DNA from: a virus
DNA: 34,211 nucleotides
Virus record (IMG/VR): IMGVR_UViG_3300042507_006027
Coordinates: 1 to 34,211 of that record
Direction: 5' to 3' (one strand)
Notes under the pieces: model-generated
The model's database searches: none
Seen by the model: only the letters and a program-made list of their open reading frames with translations
What the model was told of the DNA's origin: nothing
Position numbers and translations under genes: made by a program
In this document: piece after piece, positions 23,722-30,840 of the stretch
Position numbering within the stretch: position 1 is the stretch's first letter
Layout: every line of letters starts with the position of its first letter

Positions 23722-24090
23722 TCAGGCCGCCACAAGCGGCACCATGGGCAGATCAGGTGCTGCGCCAGGTTCAGGTTCTTCAGCCAGCGCGGCAGCCAGC
23801 GCTTCGCGTTTTTCCCAGTCAAGCCCGCGATCATCGCCCAAATAAAGCCAATCCAAGGTAACGCGCAAAATGGGCAGAAGCATTGCCGCCTGGCTAATGC
23901 CCAGGCGCCTTGTTCCCGCTTCCCAATTGGTCACCGCGTTTGGCGTGGTAGCGCAAATCGCAGCCAGGTCACGCTGCCTTAGCCCGGCAGCGCGCCGCGC
24001 CGCGCGCACCCGCCGCCCAATGGCAGCCTGATCGGTTACCCGATCCATTAGCACGCGGCGGGTTCTGAGCTCGCTCATGCTCACAATCAT
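23722..24090 (-). CDS. CI-like repressor, XRE-family HTH
   Basis: The 122-residue protein is chosen to start at ATG 24090 (MIVSMSELRTRR), with GGAAGGGA upstream. The helix-turn-helix is GRRVRAARRAAGLRQRDLAAICATTPNAVTNWEAGTRRLG (residues about 25-65), a typical XRE/Cro-CI domain. LPILRVTLDWLYLGDDRGLDW follows, as in compact repressors. There is no S24-type peptidase domain, so it would not be inactivated by RecA-stimulated self-cleavage as lambda CI is. It is divergent from the Cro-like gene, and the 19-bp operator lies between them. It most likely maintains lysogeny. Confidence 0.85.
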   Translation of the reverse strand: MIVSMSELRTRRVLMDRVTDQAAIGRRVRAARRAAGLRQRDLAAICATTPNAVTNWEAGTRRLGISQAAMLLPILRVTLDWLYLGDDRGLDWEKREALAAALAEEPEPGAAPDLPMVPLVAA

Positions 24091-24132
24091 GCTTGTTTTC
24101 CCTTCCAAAAACACCTCAACAGATAGTGACGC

Positions 24133-24162
24133 TTGACGAGGTAACCACCTGTTACCTATTGT
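24133..24162 (+). promoter_or_regulatory. Rightward promoter with embedded 19-bp operator
   Basis: TTGACG (24133-24138) and TATTGT (24157-24162) are 18 bases apart. Between and touching them lies a perfect dyad AGGTAAC-CACCT-GTTACCT (24139-24157). A repressor bound there would block RNA polymerase directly. The predicted transcription start falls at about 24169-24170, the first base of the cro ATG. Confidence 0.75.
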
Positions 24163-24169
24163 GGCGCCT

Positions 24170-24418
24170 ATGACCGTTTCCGCGATCATCGCCGCCCTTG
24201 GCGGCCCCGCAGCCTTAGCGCGCCAGCTTGGCCTGGCCGCCGGAGCCGTGCGCATGTGGTCCCAGCGCGAACGCCTGCCCACCCGCCACGCCCTGGCCGT
24301 GTGGCGTTTGGCCCATGATGCCGGGCTTGATTGGCGCCCGCCTGGCTGCGAAGGGCTGGAACTTGCCCGCCGCGCCTCACCACCCGAACAGCTAGCCCAG
24401 CCCAGCGCCGCCGCATGA
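24170..24418 (+). CDS. Cro/YdaS-like HTH protein
   Basis: From ATG 24170 the product is 82 residues (MTVSAIIAALGGPAALARQLGLAAGAVRMWSQRERLPTRHALAVWRLAHDAGLDW). AALGGPAALARQLG-AAGAVRMWSQRERLP is the Cro/YdaS type of helix-turn-helix. It lies divergent to the repressor and would turn the switch toward lytic growth. No Shine-Dalgarno sequence precedes either ATG 24170 or the in-frame GTG 24161, and the GTG lies inside the -10 box. The natural reading is a leaderless transcript beginning at or next to the A of ATG. The C-terminal tail is Ala/Pro-rich. Confidence 0.78.
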   Translation: MTVSAIIAALGGPAALARQLGLAAGAVRMWSQRERLPTRHALAVWRLAHDAGLDWRPPGCEGLELARRASPPEQLAQPSAAA

Positions 24419-24541
24419 TTGCCCAAGCCCCTCGGGCCAGGCGCAGCCCGGCCTTGCTCGCCACCCTGGCCCCCAGGGCTGAAGGCGAACATGCCGCGCG
24501 GGCTTGGTGGAAGGGTAGGGCGTGCGGGGGCAGGGTGGGGC

Positions 24542-24817
24542 TGAAATCCTTTGATTTCAACGCTGTAACGCATGAAACGCAGTGCAACGCTCAGGTGTTT
24601 CATGGTTTTGGCAATGATTTCAAAGGCTTGGCGCGCATGAAACGCTTGAAACGGTTTTCCCGCGCGCATGTAATGAAATTTGGGTCAGGTGGCGCCCTGG
24701 GTGCGTTCTCTTACGCGCGCGCGTGCCGTTTCAACCGTTTCAAGCATAAAAAAGGGGATAAATTCCTTTATCTGTCTATGAAACATCTGAAACGCTTGGC
24801 CGTTTCATGGCGTTTCA
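24542..24817. repeat. Array of paired TGAAACGC octamers (candidate replication origin)
   Basis: The 430 bases between the Cro-like gene and the next gene hold no convincing gene but an ordered repeat set. A triplet lies in + orientation at 24564-24571, 24573-24580 and 24583-24590. Pairs follow at 24638/24647 (+), 24726/24735 (-), 24779/24788 (+) and 24800/24810 (-). Members are 9-10 bases apart. A dyad TGAAATC-CTTT-GATTTCA (24542-24559) starts the array. An AT-rich stretch with GATAAA-TTCC-TTTATC (24757-24772) lies between pairs, as an unwinding element would. The start of the array follows a GC-rich spacer with a CCCTGG/CCAGGG hairpin (24464-24478). It could alternatively be a regulator binding array, since TATAAA at 24828-24833 follows directly. 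Confidence 0.75.
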
Positions 24818-24848
24818 GACAGGTGAATATAAACTGGGGTATTCCGGC

Positions 24849-25346
24849 ATGACTGCCGAAAGCCCGAAGCAGCGCCACCGAGAGCGCCAGCGTGCGGAGC
24901 GCCGCGCGGTGAAGGAAGCCGCCGCGGCCGCCGCGCGGCCTGTGGTGGATCAGCCCGCCCTGGCGCCAGACCTGGCGCCGCCGCCGGCACGGATTGGACC
25001 AGGCCGCCCGGTAGGGGCTGGCAACCGCGCGACGCGCGAATGGGTGCGCGTGCTGATCGAGAAGCACGGAAGCCCCCTCGAACGGCTGCTCGAGATCGCC
25101 TCGAAGGACCTGGAAGCGCTGCGCGAGGAGCTGCGCTGCGACCGGCTGGAAGCCTTTGACCGGCAGATGACGTGCCTCAAGGAAGCGCTGCCCTACCTGC
25201 ACCAGCGCTTGCCGCAGTCAATCCAGGTGGATGGCGCGCCGCTGATGCCGGTGATGATCGCGGTTTCCGGGGCCATCGCCCAGCGCATCGGCGCGGCGGT
25301 TGAAAGCCAGCAAGATCAACGGGTTATCGAAGGTGATCCGGCATGA
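24849..25346 (+). CDS. DNA-binding protein, possible small terminase subunit
   Basis: ATG 24849 (MTAESPKQRHRERQRAERRAV) is preferred, with GGGG nine bases upstream. The frame is open to 24807 but would enter the octamer array. The 165-residue protein has a very basic N-terminus, then GRPVGAGNRATREWVRVLIEKHGSPLERLLEIAS (residues about 52-85) and LDRQ-LKEALPYLHQRLPQSIQVDG. The GRP-G-NRAT plus LPYLH-RLP pattern is shared by many putative phage small terminase subunits and related DNA-binding proteins. It precedes the primase genes rather than the large terminase (29375), so a replication role is also possible. Confidence 0.55.
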   Translation: MTAESPKQRHRERQRAERRAVKEAAAAAARPVVDQPALAPDLAPPPARIGPGRPVGAGNRATREWVRVLIEKHGSPLERLLEIASKDLEALREELRCDRLEAFDRQMTCLKEALPYLHQRLPQSIQVDGAPLMPVMIAVSGAIAQRIGAAVESQQDQRVIEGDPA

Positions 25347-25984
25347 GTTTGAACCGCAACAGTTTGAACCAGAAGCCCAAGGCCTTGAAGGCAAAGGGCT
25401 TTACGCCTGCCCGGCAGCTAATCGCCAATCAGCAGCCAAAGCCCACCCGCGCGCCCGCCCATGCCCGCCCGCCCGCACCCGCCCGCGCCCGCGCGACCCC
25501 CCCGGCCCCCCTCCCCCCCCCACCCCCCGCGCCCGCACGCGCGCCCCTGTCCGCCCCTCCGCACGGGGAGTATGGCGGAAAATCAGGTGCCCTTCGGGCG
25601 GGGGGTAGGGCGGAAAACTTCCCTGAACCTTCCCAGGGCAGGGGGCGGCAGGCCGAGCCGCTGCGCCGGCGGTGGACCGCGGAGGAAGACGCCGTAGTGC
25701 TGGCGGGGCGGCGGGCAGATCCGCCGATCAGCCTGCAAGCCATCGCGGAGCAGCTAGGCCGCAGTTCCAGCGTGGTGCGTCGGCAAGCCGTGCGGCTGGG
25801 CTGCGTGAACGGCCAGCCCGGCCTGGATACGCCCAAGCCCAACCCGCGCGTGAAGGAATGGCGCAAGCCAACCGAACCCGTTGCCGCCGTGCCGCCGCGC
25901 CGCTGCCTGCGGTGCCGCGCCGAATTCACCCCGCCCACCCGGTTTCATTTTCTGTGCGACACGCACCGGCGCGGTGACGAATGA
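25343..25984 (+). CDS. Myb/SANT-like DNA-binding protein with C-terminal zinc motif
   Basis: The 213-residue protein has a Pro/Ala-rich linker (about residues 30-75) encoded by long cytosine runs. A helix-turn-helix follows: RRRWTAEEDAVVLAGRRADPPISLQAIAEQLGRSSSVVRRQAVRLG (residues about 110-155), like Myb/SANT or GcrA-type domains. The C-terminus has CLRCRAEF-(...)-FLCDTH, a probable zinc-binding CxxC...CxxH. It overlaps genes on both sides by four bases and lies between the possible origin and the primase. It could recognise the octamers or help load the replication proteins. This is an inference from order. The low-complexity linker is prone to frameshift. Confidence 0.65.
   Translation: MSLNRNSLNQKPKALKAKGFTPARQLIANQQPKPTRAPAHARPPAPARARATPPAPLPPPPPAPARAPLSAPPHGEYGGKSGALRAGGRAENFPEPSQGRGRQAEPLRRRWTAEEDAVVLAGRRADPPISLQAIAEQLGRSSSVVRRQAVRLGCVNGQPGLDTPKPNPRVKEWRKPTEPVAAVPPRRCLRCRAEFTPPTRFHFLCDTHRRGDE
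25497..25528 (-). other. Strong G-quadruplex motif
   Basis: On the minus strand four guanine runs of 6, 9, 6 and 7 are separated by one or two bases (plus strand C7 25497-25503, C6 25506-25511, C9 25513-25521, C6 25523-25528). This meets the strictest quadruplex pattern. It lies on the template strand of the linker of the DNA-binding protein, about 480 bases before the primase. It could affect polymerase passage, and the runs are likely slippage sites. Confidence 0.7.
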
Positions 25985-27030
25985 CCCGCCGCCTGCACGA
26001 TATCCGCACCATCATTGACGGGCTGAATGCGCAGATCGAAGCGCTGTGCCGCGAATTGCTGCCCGGCGGCAAGCGCGATGGGGAGGAATGGCGCGCGGGC
26101 GATTTGGCAGGCGCACCTGGCCAAAGCGTAGGCGTGCGGCTTTCCGGCCAGCGCGTGGGGGTGTGGTGCGAATTCCATGGTGGCAGCGCCAAGGGCGATG
26201 CGCTGGACCTTGTGGCGCATTGCCGCTTTGGCGGTGACAAGTCCGAAGCGCTGCGCTGGGCGCGCGCCTGGCTTGGCCTTGGCGATGATGGCCGCGCCTT
26301 CCGCCAGGTGCGCCCGCATGTGCCGCCGCCCAAGCCACGCATGGCGGAATTGGACAATGAAGGCCGGTTGCTGAAGGCGCGGAAAATTTGGCTGGATGCC
26401 CTGCCCATCGAAGGCACGCCGGCGGCGGCCTATTTGGCCGGGCGCGGCATAGACCTGGCCAAGCTAGGCCGCGTGCCCGGCGCGCTGCGCTTTGCGCCGC
26501 GGTGCTGGAATGCGGAAGTGAACCGCGAGTTGCCGGCCATGGTGGCGGCCATCAATCGGCGCGGGGATCACGTTGCCACGCATCGCACCTGGCTGGCGGA
26601 AGTGGATGGCCGCTGGACCAAGGCCCCCTTGCGCGCGGCCAAAAAAGTGCTGGGCAGTTATCAGGGCGGCGCCATTGCGTGCTGGCGCGGTGCATCGGCC
26701 CGGCCATTGGCGCAGGCGCCAGCCGATGACCAGGTGGTGATTTGTGAGGGCATCGAAGATGCGCTGACGCTGGCGCTTCATGACCCCGCCTTGCGCGTGC
26801 TGGCAGCAATCAGCCTGAGCAACCTGGGCAATGTGCAACTGCCTGAGCAGCTTTCCGATTTGATCCTGGCCTTTGACCGGGACGGTGAAAACCCCGCCGC
26901 GCGTGCGGGCCGGGAAAGGGCAGTGCGCCAATACATGGAACAGGGCCGCAGCGTGCGTGAGGTGTTTCCGCCGCAGGGCCACAAGGATTTCAACGCCTGG
27001 CACCAGGCGCTTGGGGGGAAAGCAGCGTGA
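25981..27030 (+). CDS. Toprim primase
   Basis: The 349-residue protein would make RNA primers for phage replication. A Toprim domain is visible: VICEGIEDALTLAL with Glu256, then ILAFDRDGENPAARAGRE with Asp299 and Asp301, the metal-binding acidic residues. The N-terminal part (RLSGQRVGVWCEFHGGSAKGDALDLVAH) resembles a DUF7146-like or zinc-ribbon-derived primase domain without a complete cysteine set. It overlaps the DNA-binding gene and the helicase by four bases each. There is no DNA polymerase gene nearby, so host polymerase probably extends the primers. Confidence 0.85.
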   Translation: MTRRLHDIRTIIDGLNAQIEALCRELLPGGKRDGEEWRAGDLAGAPGQSVGVRLSGQRVGVWCEFHGGSAKGDALDLVAHCRFGGDKSEALRWARAWLGLGDDGRAFRQVRPHVPPPKPRMAELDNEGRLLKARKIWLDALPIEGTPAAAYLAGRGIDLAKLGRVPGALRFAPRCWNAEVNRELPAMVAAINRRGDHVATHRTWLAEVDGRWTKAPLRAAKKVLGSYQGGAIACWRGASARPLAQAPADDQVVICEGIEDALTLALHDPALRVLAAISLSNLGNVQLPEQLSDLILAFDRDGENPAARAGRERAVRQYMEQGRSVREVFPPQGHKDFNAWHQALGGKAA

Positions 27031-28838
27031 CAGAAGCAACACCGCGCGACGATAAGATTACGCCGATCCGCGCCGCCATGCGGAATGCGCCGGAAGCGCG
27101 GCGGAAGAATGGCGGCGGGCTATTGCCCGATGATTGCCAAGTGGTGGCCTTGGGCACTGATGGCCAGGTGAACTACTACCTGAACGCCGGCGGCATCTTC
27201 TGCGCGGTGCCGATCAAGCAGCATTCCAAGCATGTGGTGCGGGGATTATTTGCACCGAATGAAGCGTATCTGCGCAAGCACTGGCCAAAGACAAGCAAGG
27301 AAGGCACCACCACAGATTTCCGCCCGGATGATGTTGCCGGCGCGCTGATCAATGCTTGCGCGGTTGAAGGCGCCTGGTCCGGCGAAGACCGCTTGCGCGG
27401 CACGGGCGCTTGGGCCGGTGAAGATGACGACCTGGTTGTGCATCTTGGCGCCACGCTAATGACCGCAGGTGCGACGGAACGCCCCGGCGCGCGTGGCAGG
27501 TTCATCTATCCGGTGCGGCCTTCGCGGCCCGGCCCGGCGCGCGAATATCAGGCCGATGGCCCCGATGGGCCGGGCCAGGAGTTGCTGGGGTTACTCAGCC
27601 AATGGCATTGGCGCCGGCCAAACATAGACCCAATCTTGCTGACCGGCTGGATATCAGTGGCTTTTCTGTGCGGCGCGCTGCGCTGGCGCCCGCAGGGCTG
27701 GATTGCCGGGGAACGCGGCAGCGGTAAATCCACCCTCATGGGCGTGATTGCGGCGCTGCTGCATCGCGGGGATTACTGCAAGCTGGTTGCCGATGCCTCG
27801 GCCCCTTCCATCCGGGCAGCGTTGCAGCATGACGCGGTGCCGGTGCTGCATGATGAAGCCGAACCATCCGAGGAAATGGGCCGCCTGAATGCCAAGGTGG
27901 AATTGATGCGCCTGGCCGCCAGTGGCGGCTTGGTGATGCGCGCCACCACGGATCAGCAGGTGATCACGCAGGCGGCGCGCTTCATGGGCCTGTTTGCATC
28001 CGTGCTGCGCCCGCCGCTGAAAGCGCAAGACGCCAGCCGCATTGTGTTTTTGGACATGAAGCGCGTGACTTCGGGCCGCCCGCCCGTAATCAGTGAAGAC
28101 GAATTGGCGATGCTGGGGCGGCGCGTGTTCCGCCGCATGATGGACCGCTGGCACGCCTTTCAGGAAGAATTGCCGCAATGGCGGGAAGCGCTGATGGCCG
28201 CCGGCATGGATGCGCGCCAGGCTGACCAATACGGCACTTTGCTGACCGCGCAGGATGTTCTGCGCCATGACGCCAGCAGTGACAGCGACACGCGCGCGGA
28301 GCTGGTGGCGATGGTGGTGGATGCCACCCGCAGCGAACGCGCGGAAGAACGCCCGGAATGGCGCTGGTGCATTGACCACCTGACCAGCGTGTTGATGCCC
28401 GGCTACAAAAGCGGGGAACAGCGCAGCGTGGGCACGGTGATAGCCATTGCCGCCGGGCGCCAGGTGCTGGCCGATGCTGAAAGCGGAGAACCGCGCCGCC
28501 CCTTCCGTGGCGAACGCGATGACGCCAACCGCGTGCTGCAATCCATCGGGCTACGCTTTGAAGCCATGACAGTGAATGGCCGCGCCATGGATGATCCGGA
28601 CACGCATAACCCGCTGGGCTGGCTGGCCGTGGCCAATAGCCATGCAGGCCTAGCCAGCATTTTCCGGGACACGCATTGGAAGCCGCGATCCGGTGCCGCA
28701 GGCGGATGGAAAAGCGCGATTGAAAGTGCCGATGGCGCCATCCTCGGCAAGCCGCTGCGCTTCGGCGGCACCATGTCCCGCTGCACGAAAATTCCATTGG
28801 ATTTGGTTTTGGATGGGGAGAATGAAGGTGGAGAGTGA
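27027..28838 (+). CDS. Replicative ATPase/helicase-like protein
   Basis: This protein of 603 residues starts at GTG 27027 in a GTGA overlap with the primase, with GGGGGGA as ribosome site. Walker A is GERGSGKST (Gly228 to Thr236, Lys234). A downstream acidic LHDEAEPSEE is the probable Walker B region, and RIVFLDMKR may be a sensor. The N-terminal 200 residues (LPDDCQVVALGTDGQVNYYLN) resemble the domain that precedes ATPase cores in phage primase-helicase pairs. With the Toprim primase it would form the replication motor. Assignment as helicase is from motif and neighbours; a loader or other P-loop role is possible. Confidence 0.75.
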   Translation: MTEATPRDDKITPIRAAMRNAPEARRKNGGGLLPDDCQVVALGTDGQVNYYLNAGGIFCAVPIKQHSKHVVRGLFAPNEAYLRKHWPKTSKEGTTTDFRPDDVAGALINACAVEGAWSGEDRLRGTGAWAGEDDDLVVHLGATLMTAGATERPGARGRFIYPVRPSRPGPAREYQADGPDGPGQELLGLLSQWHWRRPNIDPILLTGWISVAFLCGALRWRPQGWIAGERGSGKSTLMGVIAALLHRGDYCKLVADASAPSIRAALQHDAVPVLHDEAEPSEEMGRLNAKVELMRLAASGGLVMRATTDQQVITQAARFMGLFASVLRPPLKAQDASRIVFLDMKRVTSGRPPVISEDELAMLGRRVFRRMMDRWHAFQEELPQWREALMAAGMDARQADQYGTLLTAQDVLRHDASSDSDTRAELVAMVVDATRSERAEERPEWRWCIDHLTSVLMPGYKSGEQRSVGTVIAIAAGRQVLADAESGEPRRPFRGERDDANRVLQSIGLRFEAMTVNGRAMDDPDTHNPLGWLAVANSHAGLASIFRDTHWKPRSGAAGGWKSAIESADGAILGKPLRFGGTMSRCTKIPLDLVLDGENEGGE

Positions 28839-29061
28839 AGAACACGCGCAGAGTGGCATTCAGCATGACGCGGCGCTTCACATGCGCAAGCTGAAATTCC
28901 GGCCGATCAACCCGCGCTTGCCGGTGCTGGATGCCCTGCCCCTGTTGAACCAAGCGGCGGCTATTGAAATGGAAGCCAAAGGCGCCAGCCCGTTTTGGTC
29001 CAGGATCAAGCAAGCGCACGCGATCCTGGAAGACGCCTTGGCCAAGGAAGCGGCGCAATGA
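28822..29061 (+). CDS. Hypothetical small protein
   Basis: ATG 28822 (MKVESEEHAQSGIQHDAALHMRKLKF) is preceded closely by GGGGAG and overlaps the helicase end by 17 bases. The open frame extends upstream to 28693 but only as antiphase helicase sequence. The 79-residue product is helical (LDALPLLNQAAAIEMEAKGASPFWSRIKQAHAILEDAL). It is coupled by ATGA to the next gene. No recognised family. Confidence 0.6.
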   Translation: MKVESEEHAQSGIQHDAALHMRKLKFRPINPRLPVLDALPLLNQAAAIEMEAKGASPFWSRIKQAHAILEDALAKEAAQ

Positions 29062-29195
29062 CTGAGGAAGCGCAATCCGAAATCCGCACGCTGCTTGTGG
29101 TGGCCAAAACCTACATTGCCACCAGCCAGCCGGGCAAAGCGGTGAAGGCGATAGATGAAGCGCTGGCAGTGTTGAAAGGCCGGGACGATGACTGA
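29058..29195 (+). CDS. Hypothetical small helical protein
   Basis: A 45-residue product from ATG 29058: MTEEAQSEIRTLLVVAKTYIATSQPGKAVKAIDEALAVLKGRDDD. The two helices around QPGKAVKAIDEALAVL look like a single TPR-type helical hairpin, which commonly binds other proteins. ATGA overlap with the upstream gene and an eight-base overlap with the next support translation. The family is unknown. Confidence 0.6.
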   Translation: MTEEAQSEIRTLLVVAKTYIATSQPGKAVKAIDEALAVLKGRDDD

Positions 29196-29373
29196 CCGCG
29201 CCCGCCCGCGCCAGCAACCGGCGCCAATCGCGCGCCAGCATGCCCAGGCCATCCTGGCACTATGCGCCGGGGTTTTGATGTTGATCGGCGCAGCGGCATG
29301 GTCAATGCGCAGTAGTCAAGCAATGCTTGACCGCTGCCACCATTTTTCTGACACCAGTAAAATGGTCCGCTGA
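29188..29373 (+). CDS. Small single-span membrane protein
   Basis: The 61-residue product has a basic N-terminus (MTDRARPRQQPAPIARQHAQ) and one hydrophobic helix (ILALCAGVLMLIGAAAWSM), then a polar tail with HHFSDTSKMVR. It overlaps the upstream gene by eight bases and ends two bases before the terminase start. A 17-bp palindrome lies inside the gene (29315-29331). It may be another holin-like or membrane accessory protein, but position before terminase gives no firm clue. Confidence 0.55.
   Translation: MTDRARPRQQPAPIARQHAQAILALCAGVLMLIGAAAWSMRSSQAMLDRCHHFSDTSKMVR
29315..29331. other. 17-bp perfect palindrome upstream of terminase
   Basis: GTCAAGCA-A-TGCTTGAC has eight-base arms around one base. 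It lies 44 bases before the large terminase start, inside the small membrane gene. GCTTGAC also occurs at the cro promoter (24131-24137) and before the capsid leader (779-785). It may be a regulatory site; no good -10 box was found at the usual distance. Confidence 0.5.
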
Positions 29374-29374
29374 C

Positions 29375-30838
29375 ATGAACGCCGCCCTGTGGGAACCGCC
29401 CGGCCCAATCGCCCAAGCCTTCTTGGAAAATGAGCATCCGATATCGGCGCTGATGGGGCCGGTTGGTTCTGGCAAAACCACCACGGGGCTGATGCGCGCG
29501 CATGTCATGTCCTACCTTTGGCCCGCCGCGCCAGATGGGGTGCGCAAGATCAAATTCGGCGTCATCCGCCGCCTGCAAAAAGACCTTGAGAAAACCACCA
29601 TGGCAAGCTGGAACCAATGGTTCCCGCGCAATATGGGCGTATGGCGCGGCGGTGCTGGGGACCCCGCCACGCATGAATTGGCGCTGACGCACCCCGGCGA
29701 TGGCCAGCCCATCCACATGACGGTGGAATTCATCGCGCTTGGCGATCAGCGCGTGGAAGAAGCCATGCGCGGCTGGGAAGGCAGCTTTGCCTATATTGAC
29801 GAAGTGGATTTGATGCTGCCTGAAACCCTGGCTTGGGTATGGTCCCGCTGCGGGCGCTTCCCGCGTGAAACCATTGGCATCAATCCCAAGCACGCCTGGG
29901 GCACCTGCAATGCCCCGGAATTCGATAATTGGATTTTGGCTGATTTCCTGGATCAGCCGCGCGATGGCCACAAGCTATTCCGCCAGCCAGGCGGCATGGA
30001 ACCAGGCGCGGAGAACATGCGCGTGCTGCCCGCAAATTTCTATGCGGAAATGCTGAAGGTGCTGAAACCGGATGAAGCCCGGCGGATGGTGCATAACAAG
30101 CCGGGTATCAGCAAAAGCGGCACGGCGGTTTATCAGGAATTCAATGATGATATCCACATGGCGCAGGAGCCTTTGGATATTTTGGACCGCCCGCTGATCA
30201 TCGGCATGGATGCTGGCGGCACGCCGGCAGCGGGCTTTTGGCAGCGCGCGGTCAATGGCCAGTGGCGCAAGCTGGCGGAGCTTTCCACGCATGAAAAGGC
30301 GGGCGGTTCCATTACCGGCCCCAACCGCTTTGGCGAAATGCTGGCAGAGCTATTGGCCGAACGCTTCCGGGGCCTTGCCATTCGCGCCCATGCCGACCCA
30401 TCCGCCGCGCATGGCGCCGATACGCGGGCGGGCGAAGCAAGCTGGATTGATACGGTGGCGCGCGTGGCGAATATCGCGGTGCTGCCCGCGCCCACAAATG
30501 ACCCAACGCCCCGGCAGGAAGCCATGCGCCTGCCCATGACCAGGCTGATTGATGGCCGCGTGCCGGGCCTGATCATTGACCCTTCATGCACGCTGACGCG
30601 CAAGGCGCTGTCGCGCGATTACTATTTTCCGCTGGTGCGATCCGCCGGCGTGGTGCGGCAGGAAACCAAGCCCGCCAAGAATTGGGCCAGCCACCTTGTT
30701 GAAGCGGATCAATACGCGCTGCTGGATGGTGGCGCCTATCACGAAGTCATTGGCCGGGGGCAGCGCCGCGCCCAGGCCATGCGCCCCATCATGCGCGCCC
30801 CGCGCATTGATGTTTTCACCCAAAGCATGAGGAACTGA
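29375..30838 (+). CDS. terL: Terminase large subunit
   Basis: The start is ATG 29375 (MNAALWEPPGPIAQAFLENEHP), giving 487 residues; the frame is open to 29327 but only through a TTG. The ATPase domain has Walker A GPVGSGKT (residues 28-35) and Walker B FAYIDEVD (Asp142, Glu143). The C-terminal nuclease has IIGMDAGG (Asp279) and HADPSAAHG (Asp341), as in RNase H-like terminase nucleases. It pumps DNA into the procapsid through the portal and cuts concatemers. The size is close to other podovirus TerL proteins. The portal gene follows after three small genes. Confidence 0.93.
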   Translation: MNAALWEPPGPIAQAFLENEHPISALMGPVGSGKTTTGLMRAHVMSYLWPAAPDGVRKIKFGVIRRLQKDLEKTTMASWNQWFPRNMGVWRGGAGDPATHELALTHPGDGQPIHMTVEFIALGDQRVEEAMRGWEGSFAYIDEVDLMLPETLAWVWSRCGRFPRETIGINPKHAWGTCNAPEFDNWILADFLDQPRDGHKLFRQPGGMEPGAENMRVLPANFYAEMLKVLKPDEARRMVHNKPGISKSGTAVYQEFNDDIHMAQEPLDILDRPLIIGMDAGGTPAAGFWQRAVNGQWRKLAELSTHEKAGGSITGPNRFGEMLAELLAERFRGLAIRAHADPSAAHGADTRAGEASWIDTVARVANIAVLPAPTNDPTPRQEAMRLPMTRLIDGRVPGLIIDPSCTLTRKALSRDYYFPLVRSAGVVRQETKPAKNWASHLVEADQYALLDGGAYHEVIGRGQRRAQAMRPIMRAPRIDVFTQSMRN

Positions 30839-30840
30839 AA

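Noticed and set aside
24564-24817. CRISPR array
   Set aside because: Repeats are 8 bases, occur in both orientations and lie 9-10 bp apart in pairs; there are no spacers of CRISPR length and no cas genes.
24331-24852. Plus-strand frame over the octamer array
   Set aside because: It reads out of phase through the Cro-like gene end and through repeats; composition is arbitrary and no ribosome site is present.
29327-29363. Promoter TTGACC ... TAAAAT before terminase
   Set aside because: The spacing of 25 bases is far outside the usual range.
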